A DNA stretch of 42,084 nucleotides from Paractinoplanes ferrugineus (GTDB taxonomy: Bacteria > Actinomycetota > Actinomycetes > Mycobacteriales > Micromonosporaceae). The stretch spans positions 1-42,084 of the forward strand of contig NZ_BOMM01000085.1 of assembly GCF_016862195.1 (NCBI RefSeq). The letters run 5' to 3'. The stretch's first letter is position 1; each line of letters begins with the position of its first letter. Positions 22,187 to 30,721 of this stretch are shown piece by piece. The notes beneath the pieces were generated by a model. It saw only the letters and a list, made by a program, of their open reading frames with translations. It ran no database searches and was not told the DNA's origin. The translations under genes were made by a program, and so were the position numbers.

Positions 22187-23227
22187 TCACGAAAAGGCAT
22201 CGCAGGTAAGACGAGGATCGCCTTTTCGCGCAGTTGATCCGCCTCGATCACGCCGCGCCGGATTCGCCGGGGGCCCATCCCACCGCACATCCTCGATCCG
22301 AGGTGGAAGCTCACCTGGCCGCACCGGGACGACCCACCACACGACCTCGACGTGAGCCACCTCGCGGCACCGGAACGACCCCCGTTTCTGGCCGGTCCCA
22401 CCTCGCAAGCCTGGCCGGAGGCGCGGACCGCACGAAGGAGCCGGACCGCGCGGAAGAGCCGGACCGCGCGGAAGAGCCGGACCGCCCGGAAGAGCCGGAC
22501 CGCCGGGAGGAGCCGGAGCGCCCGGAGGAGCCGGACCGCGCCGCCGCGCAGGCTCCTTGCGGCTTGCAGGCTCGCCTTGGTCCGCGAACCCCTCCCCGCT
22601 CGCGCGGCCCGCCCCACCCAAGGAGCTGGATCGACAGGCGGTCCGAGGCCGCACGGACCCAGACCGCACGGACCCAGACCGCACGAATTCGGCCGGCCGC
22701 ACGGACTCGGGCCCCACGGACTCAGACCGCATGGACTGGGGCCCCACGGATTCGGCCGGCCGCGCGGGCCTTGACTGGGCTGCGCGAGTCGCCTGAGCAG
22801 CTGTTTCAAACTCGGGCGCGGACTCGGCCCGGGCCACCGGGACAGCCTGCGGAACGGCTTCGCCCAGCGGCGCGGATTCCGCCTGCCCGGCGTCGACCAC
22901 AACCGGCTGCGCCGCGTCGGACGACAGGTCACGCTCGGCTGCAACTGCCGGAGACGTCGGCCGGCGCGTCAAAGTCGCGTCAGCCGGCCAGATCAACGGC
23001 GGGACCGCCTCGACCGAATCGTGCAGGCCCAACTCGCCGCACTGCCGCGAGCAACCGTGCGACCGGCACGTCTTCCATCCGTAGCGCCGTGCGAGCCCCC
23101 ACCGCCGATGACGCTCGTGCTCGCGACGAAACTCATCATTGCCCGGCGACCAATTACGCGCCCTCGTGCGATCCCGCAAAGCAACCGTCACCGGCCGGGA
23201 GAAGAATGAGAGCTGCTGGTACTCCAT
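22187..23227 (-). CDS. Uncharacterised low-complexity protein with conserved-looking N-terminus
   Basis: The ~346-residue protein starts with a compact, basic segment that looks genuinely conserved (MEYQQLSFFSRPVTVALRD, then R/E/H-rich RREHERHRRWG), a Cys/His patch (CRSHGCSRQCGELGLH), and VEAVPPLIWP. The middle is Ala/Pro/Glu/Arg repeats encoded by tandem DNA repeats (18-bp and 15-bp units, in frame). The end returns to ordinary composition (HVEVVWWVVPVRP, ELPPRIEDVRW). I do not recognise the function; the N-terminus reminds me of small actinomycete proteins of unknown role. ATG 23227 has a -10-like GATAAT six bases upstream (leaderless). An alternative in-frame ATG 23275 has a perfect AGGAG 5 nt upstream and would add 16 residues. 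Confidence 0.5.
   Translation of the reverse strand: MEYQQLSFFSRPVTVALRDRTRARNWSPGNDEFRREHERHRRWGLARRYGWKTCRSHGCSRQCGELGLHDSVEAVPPLIWPADATLTRRPTSPAVAAERDLSSDAAQPVVVDAGQAESAPLGEAVPQAVPVARAESAPEFETAAQATRAAQSRPARPAESVGPQSMRSESVGPESVRPAEFVRSGSVRSGSVRPRTACRSSSLGGAGRASGEGFADQGEPASRKEPARRRGPAPPGAPAPPGGPALPGGPALPRGPALPRGPAPSCGPRLRPGLRGGTGQKRGSFRCREVAHVEVVWWVVPVRPGELPPRIEDVRWDGPPANPARRDRGGSTARKGDPRLTCDAFS
22435..22540. repeat. 18-bp tandem repeat, about six units
   Basis: Units of the form AAGAGCCGGACCGCGCGG repeat with period 18 from 22435. As 18 is a multiple of three, the minus-strand gene reads them as a six-residue Gly-Pro-Ala-Leu-Pro-Arg-like repeat. A related 15-bp repeat (GGACCCAGACCGCAC) follows at about 22655-22690. 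Confidence 0.75.
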
Positions 23228-24028
23228 GCAAAGATTATCCCGCCCCAACAATGCGCCACGCCAACAGTCGATCATGCCAACTCCTAATTTTTCGGAGCAC
23301 AGAAGCGACCAAAGAGCGGCGGGCGGAATACACTGCCGAGGTACGCAGGAAATACGCCAAAGAACAGGGGGTGGAGGTTTCGACGAAATGCCGGGAAAGC
23401 TGCCGTCACCGCCGAAGCGCGACCCAGCGGTCAACGCCGGCGCCGGCGGCAAGTGCAAGCGGTGGCCCCGACGGCAGAGCGGAGCAGGCCGGCAGGCGCA
23501 GTCGAGGGTAATCCGGGCGAAAAGGTTGATAGTTGTCAAATGCTCCCGCAGTGTCCCGCGGCGGTCAGTAGAAGCAAGGCCCGGCGAAAGCCAGCTCATA
23601 GAGGCAGCCCAGCGGAGGCAGCCCAGCGGAGGCAGCCCAGCGGAGGCAGCCCAGCGGAGGCAGCCCAGCGGAGGCAGCCCAGCGGAGGCAGCCCAGCGGA
23701 GGCAGCCCAGCGGAGGCAGGCTAGCGGAAGCCAGCCCGCGGAGGCAGCTCAACGGAGGCAGGCCGGCGGAACCCAGCCCGCGGAGGCAGCTCAGCGGGAG
23801 GCCAACCATCGGGACACAGACGAGCAGGGCGCAGAACCGGGGGAAGCAGACCGGGGAAGCGGACCCGGGCGGGCGCGATCGTGGCGCGGCCCGAACGGAG
23901 CGGGGGTCACTGGAAGGTGGGGATCTACCGGCTGAGCGGCTACGCCTCATCCTTTTGGGTGGCCGTTAGGTGGCCGAAGGGCTATGTTGGCTGCGGCGGC
24001 GGGGACCGCTCTGTCAAGGAGAACCTTG
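23228..24028. other. 800-bp intergenic region with a minisatellite
   Basis: No convincing gene lies here. It contains GATAAT (23234-23239, minus strand) as the likely -10 of the minus-strand gene, with AGGAG (23281-23285) further up, a locally AT-richer piece around 23280-23360, and the 14-bp tandem repeat at 23593-23806. Long open frames on both strands across the repeat arise because a 14-bp unit without stops stays open in all frames. Confidence 0.6.
23593..23806. repeat. 14-bp minisatellite, eight perfect copies plus degenerate flanks
   Basis: GCCCAGCGGAGGCA occurs eight times in perfect head-to-tail array at 23607-23718, with about one degenerate copy before and about six degenerate 13-16-bp copies after (to about 23806). 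The period is not a multiple of three and no gene fits it. Confidence 0.9.
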
Positions 24029-24826
24029 ATGCAGGTTTCAGCTGTTTCCGTGCGGCGTTCGCAGCGTGCTGACGACACCACGAGGGGCGTCGAGCTCGTT
24101 CGGGCGCTGGCGGCCACTGTGGCCGACGATCCGGCGCGTGACGCGCTTCGGCGGCGGGCTATCGAGGCCTGGCTTCCGCTGGCCCAGCATATGGCGCGAC
24201 GGTACTTCGGCCGGGGCGAGCCCAGTGACGACCTTGTGCAGGTGGCCCTGGTCGGGTTGATCAAGGCGATCGACAGGTATGACGCGGGCAACGGGGCCGA
24301 CTTCACCGCGTTCGCGATTCCGACGATTCTCGGCGAGCTCAAGCGGCACTTCCGGGACAAGGCCTGGGCGATCCGTGTTCCGCGCCGGCTGCAGGAGTTG
24401 CGGATGTCGATCGCGGCCGCCAACAACGTGCTGAGTCATTCGCTCGGGCGTCCGCCGACGGTCGCGGACATCGCCTCGCACCTGCGGGTGAGCGAGGAGG
24501 ACGTGCTCGAGGGGCTCGAGGGGGCCCGGGCCTACAGCGCGACGAGCCTGTCGACGCCGGTCGGTGAGGACGGCGGGCAGGAGCTCGGCGACACCCTCGG
24601 CGGCGTGGACAGCGAGTTGGAGCTGGCCGAGCTGCGAATCGCCCTCGGCCCGGCGATGGCCACGCTCAGCGAGCGGGAGCAGCGAATGCTGTCGCTGCGG
24701 TTCTACGGCAACCGGACGCAGAGCGAGATCGCCCGGGAGTTCGGTATCTCCCAGATGCACGTCTCGCGGCTGTTGTCGCAGGCGCTGGCCAAGCTCCGGA
24801 CCCTGCTGAACGACGACGGCCGCTGA
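24029..24826 (+). CDS. RNA polymerase sigma factor of the SigB/SigF/SigG family
   Basis: The 265-residue protein has the group-3 layout: region 2 with PLAQHMARRYFGRGEPSDDLVQVALVGLIKAIDRYD and FTAFAIPTILGELKRHFRDKAWAIRVPRRLQEL, region 3 (LGRPPTVADIASHLRVSEEDVLEGL), and region 4 with LSEREQRMLSLRFYGNRTQSEIAREFGISQMHVSRLLSQAL. This is a stress or developmental sigma factor, normally controlled by anti-sigma and anti-anti-sigma proteins; none is encoded beside it. ATG 24029 follows AAGGAG by 7 nt; the open frame begins earlier (23984) without a ribosome-binding site. Its targets are unknown. Confidence 0.92.
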   Translation: MQVSAVSVRRSQRADDTTRGVELVRALAATVADDPARDALRRRAIEAWLPLAQHMARRYFGRGEPSDDLVQVALVGLIKAIDRYDAGNGADFTAFAIPTILGELKRHFRDKAWAIRVPRRLQELRMSIAAANNVLSHSLGRPPTVADIASHLRVSEEDVLEGLEGARAYSATSLSTPVGEDGGQELGDTLGGVDSELELAELRIALGPAMATLSEREQRMLSLRFYGNRTQSEIAREFGISQMHVSRLLSQALAKLRTLLNDDGR

Positions 24827-24901
24827 CGGGGGCGCCGGGCGCCGAAAGAGCCGAGGGGCCGGGACAAAAGGCAGACCATGAGGTACGGACAGGTAGGAGC
24901 C

Positions 24902-24956
24902 TTGACATCTTGAAAAGGTCTAGAAACATTTAGGAAACGTTGGTGAGAGCGCTCTC
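24902..24956 (+). promoter_or_regulatory. Promoter and LacI/CebR-like operator before the lectin/beta-helix gene
   Basis: TTGACA (24902-24907) with AACATT (24925-24930) 17 nt later gives a plausible promoter. GAGAGCGCTCTC (24945-24956), a perfect 12-bp palindrome, lies near the expected start of transcription. Palindromes centred on GAGCGCTC are the usual operators of LacI-family sugar repressors such as CebR in actinomycetes, so the gene is probably sugar-regulated. Confidence 0.6.
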
Positions 24957-24999
24957 CTAACGTCGGGTACATCCCCTCTGTTAGGAAGCAGGACGGCAG

Positions 25000-27213
25000 A
25001 TGAACGTTGTCCCTCGACGGCGCCCGCGCGGTTTGCTCGCGGCCCTGGTGCTGACTGTCGTGGCCGCACTCGGAGTGGTCGGTGGCGGCTCCGCCGCCTC
25101 GGCCGCCATCACCGGGAACACCATCGCCGGCCCCGGCGGCAAGTGCGTGGACGTGAGTGGTGACGACACCGGGGTCAACGGCACCGCGGTGCAGCTGTGG
25201 GACTGTCAGACCAACAGCGTCGACCAGCACTGGAGCTGGAGCGGCACCGCGCTGACCACCATCGGCCGCTGCCTGGACGTGGCGAACGGCGGGACCGGCA
25301 GCGGCACGCCGCTCCAGCTCTGGGAGTGCAACGGCACCGGCGCGCAGCAGTGGGTCCAGCAGGCCACCGGCTCGCTCAGGAACCCGCAGTCCGGCCGCTG
25401 CGTGGACGCGCCGAACGGGGCCACCGCGAACGGGACCCGGCTGCAGATCTGGGACTGCAACGGCACCGCCGCGCAGGCCTTCACGGTCACGACCGGGACG
25501 ACGCCGCCGACCGGCACGTGCCCGGCCTACTCCGACACCCCGGACTTCGGCCCGAACGTACACATCTATGACCGGTCGATGTCCGACGCCACCATCCAGT
25601 CCTCTTTGGACAGCGTGTTCAACGCGCAGAAGGACACGCTCTCAGCGCAGTTCGGCACCCGCCGCGACGCGCTGGTCTTCAAGCCGAGCAGCACGCCCTA
25701 CAACGTCGGTGCCAACCTGGGCTTCAACACCTCGATCCTGGGCCTGGGGCAGAATCCCGATGACGTACGCGTCAACGGCGCCGTGACGGTCGACGCGTTC
25801 AACGCCAGTGACGCCGGCAACGCGACCCAGAACTTCTGGCGCTCGGCCGAGAACATGTCGATCAACTCGCTCGGTGGCGCCAACCGCTGGGCCGTCGCGC
25901 AGGCCGCACCGTTCCGGCGGATGCACGTGGTCGGTGGCCTCAACGCCTACCCGGCCAGCTACGGCTGGGCCAGCGGCGGCTACATCGCCGACTCCAAGAT
26001 CGACGGCACTGTCGAGTCCGCCTCCCAGCAGCAGTGGTACTCGCGGGACAGCACGTACGGCGCGTGGAGCGGCTCCAACTGGAACATGGTGTTCTCGGGT
26101 GTGAACGGCGCCCCGGCCACCAACTTCAACACCGACCCGGCCGGCGGACCGCGTTACACGACCCTGGCCACCACTCCGGTGTCGCGCGACGTGCCCTACC
26201 TCTACCTCGACCCGGCCGGCAAGTACCGCGTCTTCCTGCCGTCGCTGCGCACCAACGCCGCCGGGCCGAGCTGGGCCGGCGGCAGCACCCCGGGTTCCTC
26301 GCTGCCGATGAGCAACTTCTACGTGGTGAAGCAGGGCGACTCGGCGGCGAACATCAACACGGCCCTCGCCAACGGCTGCAACCTGTTCTTCACCCCGGGC
26401 ATCTACCACGTCGACCGGACCCTGCACGTGACCAAGGCCAACACCGTGGTCCTCGGCATCGGCTACCCGACCATCATCCCGGACAACGGGGTCAACGCGA
26501 TGGACGTGGCCGATGTGGACGGCGTACGGCTCAAGGGTCTTCTCTTCGATGCCGGTACCACCAACAGTGACACCCTGCTCAAGGTCGGCCCCGCCAAGTC
26601 GGCGGTCTCGCACGCGGGCAACCCGACGACGGTGCAGGACGTGTTCTTCCGGATCGGCGGCATGGTCGCCGGCAAGGCCACCAACAGCCTGGTCGTCAAC
26701 ACCAACGACACGATCATCGACCACACCTGGGCGTGGCGTGCCGACCACGGCGCGGGGATCGGCTGGACGGTGAACACCGCCGACAACGGCCTCACCGTCA
26801 ACGGTGACAACGTCCTCGCCACCGGCCTGTTCGTCGAGCACTACCAGAAGAACGAGGTCGTCTGGAACGGCGCCAACGGCCGAATCATCTTCTTCCAGAA
26901 CGAGATGCCGTACGACCCGCCGAACCAGGCCGCCTGGATGAACGGCTCGACGCAGGGCTACCCGGCGATCAAGGTCGCGTCCGGGGTCACCTCGTTCGAG
27001 GCCTGGGGCCTGGGCAGCTACTGCTTCTTCAACGTCAACAACTCGGTGGCCTCGGCCCGCGCGTTCGAGGTGCCGGCGGTCGCCGGCGTGAAGTTCCACG
27101 ACATGGCGATCGTGTCGCTCGGTGGGGTCGGCACGATCTCGCACGTCATCAACAACACCGGCGCCGCCGCGACGCCTAGCTACAACAACTCCTACCTGGT
27201 CAATTTCCCGTAG
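25000..27213 (+). CDS. Secreted ricin-type lectin plus parallel beta-helix (pectin-lyase-fold) protein, probable polysaccharide-active enzyme
   Basis: The 737-residue protein has a signal peptide (about 1-36, cut near ASAA), a ricin-B beta-trefoil (about 38-165) with three QxW-type repeats (QLWDCQ...QHW, QLWECN...QQW, QIWDCN...QAF), a short Thr/Pro linker, and a ~560-residue domain with repeated short strands (LFFTPGIYHVDRTLHV, NTVVLGIGYPTIIP, VRLKGLLFDAG) of a right-handed beta-helix. I recall homologues in Streptomyces labelled adenylyl cyclase, but nothing in the sequence supports cyclase activity. The lectin, export signal and sugar-type operator suggest binding and perhaps cleavage of a polysaccharide. 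The ATG follows AGGACGG. Catalytic residues cannot be assigned. Confidence 0.82.
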   Translation: MNVVPRRRPRGLLAALVLTVVAALGVVGGGSAASAAITGNTIAGPGGKCVDVSGDDTGVNGTAVQLWDCQTNSVDQHWSWSGTALTTIGRCLDVANGGTGSGTPLQLWECNGTGAQQWVQQATGSLRNPQSGRCVDAPNGATANGTRLQIWDCNGTAAQAFTVTTGTTPPTGTCPAYSDTPDFGPNVHIYDRSMSDATIQSSLDSVFNAQKDTLSAQFGTRRDALVFKPSSTPYNVGANLGFNTSILGLGQNPDDVRVNGAVTVDAFNASDAGNATQNFWRSAENMSINSLGGANRWAVAQAAPFRRMHVVGGLNAYPASYGWASGGYIADSKIDGTVESASQQQWYSRDSTYGAWSGSNWNMVFSGVNGAPATNFNTDPAGGPRYTTLATTPVSRDVPYLYLDPAGKYRVFLPSLRTNAAGPSWAGGSTPGSSLPMSNFYVVKQGDSAANINTALANGCNLFFTPGIYHVDRTLHVTKANTVVLGIGYPTIIPDNGVNAMDVADVDGVRLKGLLFDAGTTNSDTLLKVGPAKSAVSHAGNPTTVQDVFFRIGGMVAGKATNSLVVNTNDTIIDHTWAWRADHGAGIGWTVNTADNGLTVNGDNVLATGLFVEHYQKNEVVWNGANGRIIFFQNEMPYDPPNQAAWMNGSTQGYPAIKVASGVTSFEAWGLGSYCFFNVNNSVASARAFEVPAVAGVKFHDMAIVSLGGVGTISHVINNTGAAATPSYNNSYLVNFP

Positions 27214-27224
27214 TGCCGGCGGGC

Positions 27225-27250
27225 GCCGGGTCCGAGCGATCGGGCCCGGC
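27225..27250 (+). terminator. Hairpin terminator after the lectin/beta-helix gene
   Basis: GCCGGGTCC (27225-27233) pairs with GGGCCCGGC (27242-27250), with one G-U pair and an 8-nt loop, 11 nt after the stop codon. Confidence 0.6.
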
Positions 27251-27300
27251 GAGCGCCACCGGCCACCCCGGACACGACCGGGGACTGAGCACCCGCCGGA

Positions 27301-27327
27301 TTGCATCAAATCATTTTGATGTAACCT
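27301..27327 (+). promoter_or_regulatory. ArsR operator and leaderless promoter
   Basis: CATCAAA-TCAT-TTTGATG (27304-27321) is a perfect 7-4-7 inverted repeat of the ATCAA/TTGAT type bound by ArsR/SmtB repressors. It sits directly before TAACCT (27322-27327), which is six bases from GTG 27334. TTGCAT (27301-27306) is a possible short-spaced -35. Repressor bound here would block RNA polymerase. Confidence 0.65.
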
Positions 27328-27333
27328 CCGGGC

Positions 27334-28083
27334 GTGGAATCCAGCGAGCCGGTGCCGCCGTTCCTGACCGCGGCCGGGCACCCGGTGCGGTGGCGGCTGC
27401 TCACCGAGCTCGCCCACAGCGACCTGGCCGTCCGCGAGCTCACCGCCCTGGTCGCCCAGCCGCAGAACCTCGTCTCCTACCACCTGGGCAAGCTACGCAA
27501 GGCCGGGCTGGTGGCAGCCCGGCGCAGCAGCGCCGACGGCCGGGACACCTATTACACACTTGATCTGCGCCGCTGCTCCGACCTGCTGACCGGCGCCGGG
27601 CACGCCCTGCATCCGGCGCTGCGCCTCCAACCACCCCCGCCGGCCGGGCTCACCGGTCCGCGCGCGCTTTTTCTGTGTACGGGCAACAGCGCCCGTTCCC
27701 AGATGGCCGAGGCCCTGTTCGCTCACCTCGGCGGTCCCGCGGTACGGGCGTACAGTGCCGGCAGCCGCCCCAAACCGATAAGCCCGCACGCCGTCGCGGT
27801 GCTGACCGCCCGCGGCCTCGATCTGCGCGCCGCGCGCGCCAAGCATCTCGACGAGTTCACCGGCGAGCACTTCGATCGCGTGATCACCCTGTGCGACCGG
27901 GTCAAGGAGAGCTGCCCGGAGTTCCCCGGCCATCCCCGCCCGACGCACTGGAGCCTGGCCGAACCGGCCGCCGAGCCGGCCGCGTTCGAGCGGCTGGCCG
28001 ACGAGCTCACCGAACGCATCGGGTTCCTGCTGCACACCTTCCCGCGCCGACCGGTCGACGACGTCCAGGCCGCGGGGCGCTGA
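27334..28083 (+). CDS. ArsR repressor fused to arsenate reductase (low-molecular-weight phosphatase fold)
   Basis: Residues about 8-90 form an ArsR-type winged helix (HPVRWRLLTELAHSDLAVRELTALVAQPQNLVSYHLGKLRKAGLVAARR). Residues about 108-235 form an ArsC/LMW-PTP domain with P-loop C115-x5-R121 (CTGNSARS) and two further cysteines C187-x6-C194 (LCDRVKESCP), the triple-cysteine set of thioredoxin-coupled arsenate reductases. The HTH lacks an obvious cysteine pair for arsenite, so sensing may differ from classical ArsR. Such fusions are known in actinobacteria. The start GTG 27334 is immediately after the operator, apparently leaderless. chrA follows one base after the stop. Arsenate versus phosphotyrosine as substrate is judged from the cysteine pattern. 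Confidence 0.87.
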   Translation: MESSEPVPPFLTAAGHPVRWRLLTELAHSDLAVRELTALVAQPQNLVSYHLGKLRKAGLVAARRSSADGRDTYYTLDLRRCSDLLTGAGHALHPALRLQPPPPAGLTGPRALFLCTGNSARSQMAEALFAHLGGPAVRAYSAGSRPKPISPHAVAVLTARGLDLRAARAKHLDEFTGEHFDRVITLCDRVKESCPEFPGHPRPTHWSLAEPAAEPAAFERLADELTERIGFLLHTFPRRPVDDVQAAGR

Positions 28084-28084
28084 C

Positions 28085-29227
28085 GTGGAACAGGTCGGCC
28101 TGGGAACGGTACTCAAGGAATGGGGCCGGATCGGCTGCATCGGTTTCGGTGGCCCGCCCGCGCACATCGCGCTGCTGCGCGAGCTCTGCGTCGACAACCG
28201 CGGCTGGCTGACCTCGCAGGAGTTCGAGGACGCCGTGGCCGCCTGCAACCTGCTGCCCGGCCCGGCCTCGACCCAGCTGGCCATCTTCTGCGCCTGGCGG
28301 GTCCGCGGGCGGGCCGGCGCGCTGGTCGGCGGGGCGGCGTTCATCGTTCCGGGCCTGATCGTCATCCTCGCCCTGGCCGCGCTGTTCCTGCGGGGCAGCC
28401 CGCCGGTGTGGGTGCGGGCGGCCGGGGCCGGGGCGGGCGCGGCCGTCGCGGCGGTCGCCGTGCATGCCGGGGTCAGCCTCCTGCCCGCTGCCTGGAAACG
28501 CGCCCAGCACCGCCTCCGGTGGATCGTCTACCTGCTGCTCGGCACCGCCGCGGCGGCCACCGTCGGCCCCTGGCTGGTGCTGCTGCTGCTCGCCTGCGGC
28601 GTGGCCGAGGTGCTCGCGCAGCGGGTGCCGGCGCCCGAGCCCCGACGCCGGCCCGCGTTGCCGCTGGCCGTCGCGGCCGGTGCCGGTGGCGGCGTGCTGC
28701 TCTCGCTCGCCTGGGTCGCGCTCAAGGTCGGCGCCCTCTCCTACGGCGGCGGATTCGTGATCATCCCGCTCATGCAGGCCGACGCCGTCGACCACTACCA
28801 CTGGATGACCGGGCCGCAGTTCCTCAACGCGGTCGCCCTCGGCCAGATCACCCCGGGCCCGGTCGTGCAGACCGTCGCCGTCGTCGGCTACGCCGCGGCC
28901 GGGCTCGCCGGCGGGGTGCTCGCGTCCGCGCTCGCCTTCACCCCGTCCTTCACGTTCATCCTGCTCGGCGCGCCCCGGTTCGACCAACTGCGGGCGAACC
29001 GGCGAGTCCGCGCCTTCCTCGACGGCGCCGGCCCCGCCGCGATCGGCGCCATCCTGGGCTCCGCCGTACCGCTGGCCCGCGCCCTGGTCCAGCCGTGGCA
29101 GTTCGCCGTTCTCGCCGCTGCCGCCGGCCTGGTCCTTCTCGTCCGCCGCGGTCCCGTGCTCACCCTGCTCAGCGCCGCACTCGCCGGTGTCGTCATCGTC
29201 CTGGCCGGCGGCCCGCTCCCGCACTGA
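28085..29227 (+). CDS. chrA: Chromate transporter (ChrA family)
   Basis: The 380-residue membrane protein consists of two homologous CHR halves: FGGPPAHIALLRE ... LLPGPASTQLAIF in the first (about 20-75) and SYGGGFVIIPLMQAD ... LGQITPGPVVQTVAVVGY in the second (about 220-270), each followed by hydrophobic helices. The family exports chromate, or in some cases acts as a sulfate/chromate carrier, using the proton gradient. GTG 28085 lies one base after the ArsR-ArsC stop, so both genes are on one transcript and chrA expression would follow oxyanion sensing by the ArsR part. Whether it moves chromate, arsenate or another oxyanion is not shown. Confidence 0.9.
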   Translation: MEQVGLGTVLKEWGRIGCIGFGGPPAHIALLRELCVDNRGWLTSQEFEDAVAACNLLPGPASTQLAIFCAWRVRGRAGALVGGAAFIVPGLIVILALAALFLRGSPPVWVRAAGAGAGAAVAAVAVHAGVSLLPAAWKRAQHRLRWIVYLLLGTAAAATVGPWLVLLLLACGVAEVLAQRVPAPEPRRRPALPLAVAAGAGGGVLLSLAWVALKVGALSYGGGFVIIPLMQADAVDHYHWMTGPQFLNAVALGQITPGPVVQTVAVVGYAAAGLAGGVLASALAFTPSFTFILLGAPRFDQLRANRRVRAFLDGAGPAAIGAILGSAVPLARALVQPWQFAVLAAAAGLVLLVRRGPVLTLLSAALAGVVIVLAGGPLPH

Positions 29228-29257
29228 CGCCGGACCAGGACCATCCGCCCAAGCCGC

Positions 29258-29263
29258 TACGAT
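29258..29263 (+). promoter_or_regulatory. -10 element of the DUF2079 gene, leaderless arrangement
   Basis: TACGAT followed by exactly 6 nt and GTG 29270, the same arrangement as before the gene at 41170. No clear -35 was identified. Confidence 0.45.
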
Positions 29264-29269
29264 GGCGTC

Positions 29270-30696
29270 GTGTCGCTCGTCTCCTATACCTCTGCGTCGA
29301 CCGACTCCCCACATTCTTCGGCAGAGAGCTCCGCCCGCAGGAGACTCAGATCGTTCGTACCCTACCTGGTCGCTTCCGTCTTTCTGATAATTTACAGCGC
29401 CTGGTCGATCAATAAGCACGAGCGACTACTGACAGCGGGCTACGACCTCGGGATCTTCGAGCAGGCGGTTCGTGGATATGCCCATCTCGGGGCGCCGATC
29501 TCGGCCATCAAAGGGCCGGGTTTCAATCTGTTCGGCGACCATTTCCATCCGATCCTCATCCTTGTCGCGCCTTTTTACCGAATCTTTCCGAGCCCGATTA
29601 CGCTCCTCGTGGCGCAGGCCACCCTGATTGCCGCTTCGGCGATTCCCGTCACCAAGATCGCCATCAAATTCGGAGGCATCGTCGCCGGCCTCGGTGTCGG
29701 CCTCGCCTACGGCCTGTCCTGGGCCCTGCAATCCGCGATCGCCTTCGATTTCCACGAGGTCGCTTTCGCGGTCACCATGGTCTCCTTCAGTCTGGCCGCC
29801 ATCATCGAGGAGCGATGGCGACGTGCGGCGATATGGGCGATCCCGCTGGTCTTCGTGAAAGAAGATCTGCCGGTGACGCTGGCGGCGATCGGGCTCGTGA
29901 TCGTGCTGCGCGGGCAACGCCGCCTGGGAGCGGCGCTCATCGGCTTCGCGGCGGTCTCCGGGACAGCGATCGTAGGGCTCGTCGTCCCGGCCTTCAATCC
30001 CTATCATGCATACCCTTATTCGCTCAACCAATCGCCCAGCGACCAAGGCCCCATCGCCCGGTTCTTCACTCCTGCGACCAAGTGGACGACCTTCGCCTGG
30101 ATTCTCATCCCGTCAGGCCTGCTCGCGCCTTTCTCGTCAATCTTCCTGGTCGCTGTACCCACATTGTTATGGCGTTTCTGGTCCACCAACCCGCCCTACT
30201 GGGGAATGTCCTACCAGTACAGCGCCATCCTGATGCCGATAGCCTTCATCGCCTCCCTTGAATCGATGTCCAGGCTGCGTTTCTTCCAACGCGACGTGCG
30301 ACGTCGATGGGGTGTCTCATTGATCATGCTGGCGACAGCCGTGATCGGCACCTATCAGATCCCCGGAAAACTCCATGGGTTCACCGACGGCAAGAATTGG
30401 CACATCAGTCGCGAGGTGGCAGCGGAGAAGGCAATTCTCCGAAGCATCCCCGACGGATCGACAGTAGCGGCCGACAATCGCCTTGCCGCCCAGTTGACGT
30501 CGCGCTGCACCGTCTATTTCTTTCCGGGATATCCGGGCGACGGCACCGATCCCGAATGGGTGGTCTACAGCACGCTTTCGACAAGAGCATCGCCGACGAC
30601 GCGTGGATAAACAGCAAGCTCGCCGACATCGCGGGTCGGTACCAGGTGGTCACCAGAAATCCGAGCGCTGTTCTGATGCGCCGCAGCCAGTCCTGA
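29270..30696 (+). pseudogene. DUF2079 membrane protein with a frameshift near its 3' end
   Basis: The first ~430 codons encode a polytopic membrane protein of the DUF2079 type (GYDLGIFEQAVRGYAHLGAP, FGDHFHPILILVAPFYRIFPSP, FDFHEVAFAVT, NPPYWGMSYQYSAILMP), family-typical in length. After EWVVYS near 30573 the frame runs into a short nonsense tail and stops at 30610. The true ending continues in the next frame (FDKSIADDAWINSKLADIAG, then YQVVTRNPSAVLMRRSQS) to TGA 30694-30696. A one-base loss (or two-base gain) at about 30573-30580 explains both. It could be a genuine mutation or a sequencing error. Base composition is lower in GC than its neighbours, hinting at horizontal origin. Function of the family is unknown. 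Confidence 0.8.
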
Positions 30697-30721
30697 AGTA
30701 GGCGCCTCCCGCGCCCCGGTC

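Noticed and set aside
22234..23511. 425-codon plus-strand open frame across the low-complexity gene
   Set aside because: It is the Arg/Pro/Thr-rich shadow of the minus-strand gene and its repeats; no domain or ribosome-binding site.
23593..23806. CRISPR-like array
   Set aside because: The units are directly adjacent without unique spacers, and no cas genes are present.
23139..23969. Plus-strand frames reading the 14-bp repeat as a 14-residue protein repeat
   Set aside because: A 14-bp unit without stops opens all frames; several overlapping frames are equally open and none has coding features.
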